Assembly: GCA_029243245.1 (NCBI GenBank)
Contig: JAQWSK010000015.1
Span: forward strand, 1-58,993
Source: Flavobacteriaceae bacterium
Lineage (GTDB): Bacteria; Bacteroidota; Bacteroidia; Flavobacteriales; Flavobacteriaceae
Reading direction: 5' to 3'
DNA length: 58,993 bases
Of the stretch, positions 53,617-58,993 are shown in pieces. Under the pieces are notes generated by a model. The model saw only the letters and a program-made list of their open reading frames with translations, was not told the DNA's origin and did not search any database. The translations under genes and the position numbers were made by a program. Position 1 is the stretch's first letter, and every line of letters begins with the position of its first letter.

Positions 53617-55416
53617 ATGAACCTTGAATTATTAGACTGGATCGTAATTATTATTTATCTATTTATATCTGTCTTTATAGGGGTTTTTTTAGTAAAACAT
53701 AAAAATGCTAATATAACTGACTTTTTTGTTGCTGGAAGGAGTCTTCCTTGGTGGTTGTTAGGAACTTCAATAGCTGCTACTTGGTTTGCAACTGATGCTC
53801 CATTAGCAGTTACAGCTCTAGTAAGAACTAAAGGTATTTATAGTAATTGGTTATGGTGGTATCTTGGTACTGGTATAATTATGATGGTTTTTTTTTATGC
53901 TAAGAATTGGAGGCGAGCTGAAATTCTTACCGATGCAGAGCTAATAGAACTTAGGTATAGTGGGAATTCAGCATCAACACTTAGAGCATTTACTGCTGGT
54001 TTTTATGGGATTTTTAAAAACTGTGTCACTTTGGGTTGGGTAATTTTAGCAATGTTGAAGTTTTCTAGTGTAATATTAGGGTGGAGTGCGGAATTTGCAT
54101 TATTAATTACTTTGACATTTGCTCTACTACATACTCTTATATCAGGAATCAAAGGTGTTGTCATATTAGACATGTTTCATTTTAGTGTTGGAACCATCAG
54201 TACAATTATTTTAGCTGTAATTATCTTGATTAATGTTGGTGGTCCAGAACAATTATCTAATAAAATACTTTCCTCCTCAGACGCTCCACCTGCAATCTTA
54301 GACATGATGCCAAATATAACAAATATTGGTCCTGTTGAAATGGTTTCATTTATCTGTTTAATTGGTGTTTTATGGCTTGGACAAGCCCAAGGGGATGGTT
54401 TTATAGTCCAGAGATTGTTTTCTGCTAAAAATGAAAGACATGCAATAAAAGCTTCGTTGTGGTTTGCTGTAGCAGGTATAGTAATTTTAACATGGCCATG
54501 GATTGTAGTCGGTTTAGGTTCAATATTACTTCTCCCAATTTCTAGTGCACCCCCTGAATTAATTGCTGACCCAGAGTTAGCTTATCCTTTAATGATTGTT
54601 GAAGTGCTTCCTGTTGGACTAAAAGGGCTGTTAGTTGCAGCGTTTATGGCAGCTTTTATGAGCACTGTAGATACACATTTGTGTTGGGGAGCATCATACA
54701 TGGTTAATGATATTTATAAAAGGTTTATTAAAAAAAATGCAAGTGATAAACATTACCTTTTAATTTCAAGAGTTAGTATAGTTTTACTATTGATTCTTTC
54801 AGGACTTACAGCTTGGCAAATGGATAGTATTTCTAATGCTTGGATTTATATAATAGAAGTAATGTCTGGGGTAGCTATTATAGGAATGTTGAGGTGGTAT
54901 TGGTGGAGGATTAACGCTTGGTCTGAAATAACAAGTATGATTTCTGCATTATTACTAGCTAACGGTTTGATTATATTAAATGGTCTATATAAAATTGGAT
55001 TTATTAATGAGGTATTAATTAATAAATTATCAGTTTTATATCAAGATGAATACTCTTTAATTAGAGCAACTTTAATACTTGTTATTTCAACTATACTTAG
55101 TTTAATTGTAACGCTATTAACCAATCCAGCTGACATGAATCACTTAATTAAGTTTTATAAAAAAATTAGACCTAAAGGTTTTTGGGCTCCTGTTTCAAGT
55201 CTGATTAAAGGTAGTAATAATTCTAATGAAGAGATTAAATATAGTTGGCTGGGATTTGCTGTTGGAGTTTTATTTCTTAACAGTATTTTATTTAGCGTTG
55301 GGCATTTAGTGATAGGTAATTATTTAATTTCTTTTTTATTATTAATAATTGGTCTTATTTTAGCTCGATTTAGTATTAAAATGCTTGAAAAAATATTAAT
55401 GATTGAAAATCAATAG
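53617..55416 (+). CDS. Sodium:solute symporter (SSS) family transporter
   Basis: 599 residues with about 14 membrane helices. The SSS signature FFVAGRSLPWWLLGTSIAA is at about 31-49, with further typical motifs (GGFxW-like KGVVIL, MAAFMSTVDTHL at about 346-357). It imports a small organic solute with sodium through the inner membrane, fitting a marine cell. The tight order GH4 then SSS at 12 bp spacing is strong evidence that it brings in the GH4 substrate. The C-terminal half is longer than in short SSS proteins. Confidence 0.9.
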   Translation: MNLELLDWIVIIIYLFISVFIGVFLVKHKNANITDFFVAGRSLPWWLLGTSIAATWFATDAPLAVTALVRTKGIYSNWLWWYLGTGIIMMVFFYAKNWRRAEILTDAELIELRYSGNSASTLRAFTAGFYGIFKNCVTLGWVILAMLKFSSVILGWSAEFALLITLTFALLHTLISGIKGVVILDMFHFSVGTISTIILAVIILINVGGPEQLSNKILSSSDAPPAILDMMPNITNIGPVEMVSFICLIGVLWLGQAQGDGFIVQRLFSAKNERHAIKASLWFAVAGIVILTWPWIVVGLGSILLLPISSAPPELIADPELAYPLMIVEVLPVGLKGLLVAAFMAAFMSTVDTHLCWGASYMVNDIYKRFIKKNASDKHYLLISRVSIVLLLILSGLTAWQMDSISNAWIYIIEVMSGVAIIGMLRWYWWRINAWSEITSMISALLLANGLIILNGLYKIGFINEVLINKLSVLYQDEYSLIRATLILVISTILSLIVTLLTNPADMNHLIKFYKKIRPKGFWAPVSSLIKGSNNSNEEIKYSWLGFAVGVLFLNSILFSVGHLVIGNYLISFLLLIIGLILARFSIKMLEKILMIENQ

Positions 55417-55428
55417 ATAATAAAACTC

Positions 55429-57033
55429 ATGAAAAAAATATTATTACTACTCACAATTCTCATTTCTGTAAGTTGTTCTTCATACAAGTTTATTGGTGAA
55501 CCAATAACGATATCAGCGAAAGATTATAATAGTGAAATATCACAGGAGAACTTAAAGACTTTTGTTGAACAGCAAAAAGAAAAATGGTCATTGTTAGATA
55601 TTCATTCTGATAAAATTCCTGGCATGAGTGTTTTAAAAGCTAAAAATGAATTGATTCAAGGTGAAAAGGGAAAAAAGGTTATTGTAGCAATCATTGATTC
55701 AGGAGTTGAAATTGAACATCCATACTTATCTCCTTATATATGGAATAATTCTGATGAAATTCCAAATAATAAAATAGATGATGACAACAACGGTTATGTT
55801 GATGACATTAATGGTTGGAACTTTTTGGGAGAATCAAATAAAGAAAATTTAGAGTATGTTAGATTATACAAAAAAACTAATACTGAAGAGTTGCAAAATA
55901 AAATTTATAAAGATGAGATTGATAAAGCAATAGTTAAAAATAATGAGACGATAAATAGAATTCAACAGCTCTCAACGATGCTTTTTAAATCTGATAGTTT
56001 AATCGTTTCTTCAATAGGTAAAAATGATTATACAATCAAAGAAGCAAAACAAATTTCTGTAAAGACTAATAAGACAGATGAAGCTATTAGATTTTTAGAA
56101 TTTGCTAAGACTAACAATTGGACTCAGCAAGGTTTTTTGGAAGCTATAGAATATTATCAATCAAGTAATGATTTTCACAATAATATTGATTTTAATGGTA
56201 GGGAAATAGTTGGAGATGATCCAGACAACTATTATGATAGAGATTATGGAGATTCAAATGTTTATGATAGACACAAACATGGTACTCATGTAAGTGGTAT
56301 AGTTAGAAGTATTTCTGAAAGCGCCATAATTATGCCAATAAGATGTGTTCCAGATGGAGATGAATATGACAAAGATGTAGCCCTATCAATCAGGTATGCT
56401 GTAGACAATGGGGCTAAAATTATTAATTTTAGTTTTGGAAAAAAGTATTCTCCTCATTCTGATTGGGTAATTGATGCAATGAAGTATGCTTCACAAAGAG
56501 ATGTTTTAATTGTTAATGCTGCTGGAAATGACTCCAGTAATATAGATTTAATTGAAAATGAATCATATCCAACGGATCAAAAAAATGGAAAAGAGTTCTT
56601 GAACAACCTTATTACAGTTGGAGCGTCTTCATATGGTTATGATTTAAAACAAGTTGCAAGTTTTTCAAATTATGGCTCAAAAAACGTAGACTTATTTGCT
56701 CCAGGTTATCAAATTTATTCTTCTGTTTTAGATGGTAAATTTGAGTATTTAAATGGAACATCAATGGCTGCACCTAATGTGACAGGCGTTGCTGTTGTCT
56801 TAAGGTCTTTCTATCCAAAATTATCTGCATCATCTATTAAACATATTTTAATGTCATCAGGTGTTGATATGAATGAAAAATTAAATAAACCCAATTCAGA
56901 AGATGTTCTGGAACCGTATTCTTTTTCAATATCGGGCAAAACAGTTAATTTATATAATGCACTATTATTTGCTTCAAGCTATAAAGAAAAGGATCCCTTA
57001 GGTTCATTAAGAAAGTTTAAATCTAGATTTTAA
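55429..57033 (+). CDS. Subtilisin-like (S8) serine protease, lipoprotein
   Basis: 534 residues. The lipobox ISVSC puts the lipidated Cys at 16, so the protease is anchored in a membrane. Catalytic residues are Asp90 (AIIDSGV), His284 (HGTHVSG) and Ser445 (NGTSMAAP), with oxyanion Asn367. A helical insert of about 160 residues between Asp and His is the family-specific feature of a flavobacterial S8 group. It follows the SSS gene by 12 bp. Confidence 0.93.
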   Translation: MKKILLLLTILISVSCSSYKFIGEPITISAKDYNSEISQENLKTFVEQQKEKWSLLDIHSDKIPGMSVLKAKNELIQGEKGKKVIVAIIDSGVEIEHPYLSPYIWNNSDEIPNNKIDDDNNGYVDDINGWNFLGESNKENLEYVRLYKKTNTEELQNKIYKDEIDKAIVKNNETINRIQQLSTMLFKSDSLIVSSIGKNDYTIKEAKQISVKTNKTDEAIRFLEFAKTNNWTQQGFLEAIEYYQSSNDFHNNIDFNGREIVGDDPDNYYDRDYGDSNVYDRHKHGTHVSGIVRSISESAIIMPIRCVPDGDEYDKDVALSIRYAVDNGAKIINFSFGKKYSPHSDWVIDAMKYASQRDVLIVNAAGNDSSNIDLIENESYPTDQKNGKEFLNNLITVGASSYGYDLKQVASFSNYGSKNVDLFAPGYQIYSSVLDGKFEYLNGTSMAAPNVTGVAVVLRSFYPKLSASSIKHILMSSGVDMNEKLNKPNSEDVLEPYSFSISGKTVNLYNALLFASSYKEKDPLGSLRKFKSRF

Positions 57034-57128
57034 TTTTTAAATGGATTGGTCTAATCCACAGGTGTATTGTCTTCAGTAAGTGTAGAAATTTATTATCTTG
57101 ATGTATTATTAATGATAAATCAATTGAA

Positions 57129-57500
57129 ATGAACTCAAAAATATTATTTACTATTTGCGCAGCTTATAATGCAATTGTAGGCTTTATGTTATATTTTATG
57201 GCTGAACAAATCGCATTACAAAGTGGTGCTGAAGAATCAAGTCTTGAAGCTGCTGCTGGAGGAAATATGAATACAGCTACTGCTTTTTTAGGGTTAGGAA
57301 TATTAACTTTTATGATTCGTGGAATACAGGGTCCTGATGCAAAGAAAGGATTGATTGGATGGGGGATTGCAGGTTCTGTTATTCTTTTAGAATTAATATA
57401 TAGAATGACAAGTAATGATAGTTTTCATCCACCCCTCTATTTTTTAATTTCAGGAGCTTTAGTCATAGCTGTTTCACTTTACGGTTCTACAAGAGTATAA
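57129..57500 (+). CDS. Small multi-pass membrane protein, unknown
   Basis: 123 residues with four likely helices (about 5-22, 50-63, 76-91, 103-118). Motifs such as GGNMNTATAFLGLGILTFM and RGIQGPDAKKGLIGWGI look conserved in marine flavobacterial genomes, but I cannot name the family. It is 95 bp after the S8 gene with no recognised terminator between. Confidence 0.65.
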   Translation: MNSKILFTICAAYNAIVGFMLYFMAEQIALQSGAEESSLEAAAGGNMNTATAFLGLGILTFMIRGIQGPDAKKGLIGWGIAGSVILLELIYRMTSNDSFHPPLYFLISGALVIAVSLYGSTRV

Positions 57501-57569
57501 CCCCGTTTTTTATATCACAGGCATTTCTACTTCTACAAGTTCAGGTAATTTTTTCTAAATTTATACACT

Positions 57570-58993
57570 ATGAAAAAGCTACTTTTTCTTGCTTTGCTTG
57601 TAGTTTTTTCTTGTTCAAAGGATGAACCACCAAGATATCTGTTGTCTGTATCTGCTAGTATTGGAGGAGCAGTAAGCACAACAGGAGGTGAGTATGCAGA
57701 AGGAAAATCTGTTACCATAACCGCTACTGCAAATGCGGAATATCAGTTTGTAAACTGGTCTAATGGTTCTACCCAAAACCCAATTACTGTTACTTTAATG
57801 TCAGATCAGGTCATCACAGCTAACTTTGTTAAAGTAAAATATGGTTTAACGCTTTCTACCCAGGGGGAAGGAAGTATCAGTGAAGAACTCGTCTCATCAG
57901 GAAGAACAGATTATAATTCTGGAAGTGTGGTGCGATTAACAGCTACCCCAGCAGTGGGATACTCTTTTACTGGCTGGACAGGTGATTTAACTTCTACTTC
58001 AAATCCAGTTGAGGTAGATATTACATCAGCTAAAACAATTACAGCAGTATTTGAATTAATAGTAGTGAGTCTTCAAGTAGATATAGAAGGTGAGGGAGAA
58101 GTATTAGAAGAAGTCGTTAGTAGTGATAGAAGTACAGATTATAACTACGGAGATACCGTTAAACTCACCCCACAACCCGCAGAGGGCTTTGATTTTATTT
58201 CTTGGAGTGGAGACATTGGAGAGTTAGATTCAGCGCAGACCCCATTAGAGGTTACTCTTACTGAGTCTAAAACCATACAAGCTAACTTTGATTATGAACT
58301 TTTTAATAGAGTAGTAGGGAAGTGGAAAATAAGAAAAAAGGCGGATGATAAATTATCATCTTGGTATATGCATAGTATTGTCTTTAGAAGAAATTACTCA
58401 TACACTATAAACTCCAATATTGGACAAGTCAACGGGATTTTTGATGTAAAGTCCAATACAGAAATAGAATTGGTAGGTTATGGTAATATATCAGGAGCTG
58501 ATTTAACTGAAGATGATAGTGAATCGTCAACGGGTTCTAGTTTTAGCTTTAATATTAGTGTTCCAGGAGAGTTTGAAGGAGAGGTAGAGAGTGATGTGGT
58601 AGAGAACTATGTGAGTGAGGTGAGTGAGACGGGAGAGATCATTGAAAAGACCTATGTTCCAGATGACAACTTTGAACAGACTCTTATTGATCTTGGTTAT
58701 GATGATGTATTAGATAACTATGTGAATACTACTTCTATTTATGAAGTACTGGAATTGAAAAATGAACAATGGGCAGGAACTATAAGTAATCTAACTGGAA
58801 TTGAAGATTTCATTAGTCTTACCAGTTTTCAGGCAGATAATATGGAAGTATCAGAGCTTGATGTTTCCAATAACATTTATTTAACAAACCTTTCTATTCA
58901 CTCAAACAACTTAACTGAATTAGATGTTTCAAATAATGTGAATTTGACTGACTTGATTGTTAATGATAATAATTTAACTTCAATAGATTTATC
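57570..58993 (+). CDS. Surface lipoprotein with InlB-type repeats and leucine-rich repeats (partial, runs off right edge)
   Basis: Open from ATG 57570 to the window end (474 codons and two bases of the next). The signal peptide ends in lipobox VVFSC (Cys15). Three bacterial repeats of InlB/Flg_new type follow at about 23-86, 90-161 and 166-240, each with a W (63, 136, 212) near a G-W-T/S-G-D motif. A lipocalin-like VVGKWKIRKK domain begins near 247. From about 385 leucine-rich repeats of the flavobacterial kind appear (VPDDNFEQTLIDLGYDD, then LDVSNN...). Such proteins bind glycans or partners at the surface. Codon choice (GTG, GAG, ACC, CCC) looks richer in G and C than in neighbours. Confidence 0.85.
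   Translation, partial: MKKLLFLALLVVFSCSKDEPPRYLLSVSASIGGAVSTTGGEYAEGKSVTITATANAEYQFVNWSNGSTQNPITVTLMSDQVITANFVKVKYGLTLSTQGEGSISEELVSSGRTDYNSGSVVRLTATPAVGYSFTGWTGDLTSTSNPVEVDITSAKTITAVFELIVVSLQVDIEGEGEVLEEVVSSDRSTDYNYGDTVKLTPQPAEGFDFISWSGDIGELDSAQTPLEVTLTESKTIQANFDYELFNRVVGKWKIRKKADDKLSSWYMHSIVFRRNYSYTINSNIGQVNGIFDVKSNTEIELVGYGNISGADLTEDDSESSTGSSFSFNISVPGEFEGEVESDVVENYVSEVSETGEIIEKTYVPDDNFEQTLIDLGYDDVLDNYVNTTSIYEVLELKNEQWAGTISNLTGIEDFISLTSFQADNMEVSELDVSNNIYLTNLSIHSNNLTELDVSNNVNLTDLIVNDNNLTSIDL

Noticed and set aside
57037-57062. Short hairpin TGGATT/AATCCA after the S8 protease
   Set aside because: Stem of six pairs with no following T-run; not convincing as a terminator.
57533-57718. Minus-strand frame of 61 codons near the right end
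   Set aside because: It overlaps the start of the repeat lipoprotein, which has a clear signal peptide and lipobox.

Overview
The window is AT-rich chromosomal DNA from a flavobacterium, most likely marine (phylum Bacteroidota). Three things point there. The gene content is typical: PorX, DUF4834, YfhO, a fused LpxC-FabZ, an iron-sulfur-free endonuclease III, TIGR02757, DUF6787 and DUF4258 proteins. Several genes are preceded by the Bacteroidota promoter pattern TTG/TTTG, about 20 nt, TAnnTTTG, and Shine-Dalgarno sequences are mostly absent. Secreted proteins start with short MKK-type signal peptides or lipoboxes. No rRNA, tRNA or CRISPR array was found.

Layout. 1-3127 looks like the end of an integrated element: a secreted M48-like metalloprotease with an unassigned C-terminal half, a tyrosine recombinase, and a palindrome-rich stretch next to the 3' end of mnmE, a known integration target in other bacteria. 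A perfect 68-bp repeat copies the promoter and start region of the protease gene at the extreme left edge. 3128-13736 holds mnmE, an acetyltransferase-like protein, an outer-membrane barrel, a DUF4834/YfhO/flippase operon and uvrA. 13912-27604 is housekeeping: an ECF sigma factor with a 40-residue companion, nth, bcp, a metallo-hydrolase, an esterase, a zinc-less dihydroorotase homologue, an ABC ATPase, msrA, serA-serC, an acyl-CoA reductase divergent from a ferredoxin, and ychF. 27739-32180 encodes topoisomerase IV (parE-parC). 32185-35642 is small lipoproteins, two micro-ORFs, an HTH regulator divergent from an M14 peptidase, and an Lrp-type regulator. 35651-42868 has ppc, aroB, proline dehydrogenase, a DUF4258 protein, tsaE and porX.

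43019-49294 is a dense operon for the outer envelope and core metabolism: lpxD, lpxC-fabZ, lpxA, efp, sucD, fabG and an SPFH protein. It ends in an unusual run of three hairpins (49426-49564).

49605-57033 starts with a DUF2461 gene and continues with the least familiar part of the window: a secreted nucleoside-hydrolase-like protein, a methylthioribose-kinase-like kinase, a GH4 NAD-dependent glycosidase and a sodium:solute symporter, followed by a subtilisin-like lipoprotein. Gene order suggests a scavenging pathway for a nucleoside- or glycoside-like compound. The window ends inside a surface lipoprotein with three InlB-type repeats and leucine-rich repeats.

The best candidates for something new are the 50278-55416 scavenging cluster, the mnmE-linked element with a recombinase lacking its first catalytic arginine, the TTGTTTACAA operator array at 33711-33924, and the hairpin array after the SPFH gene.
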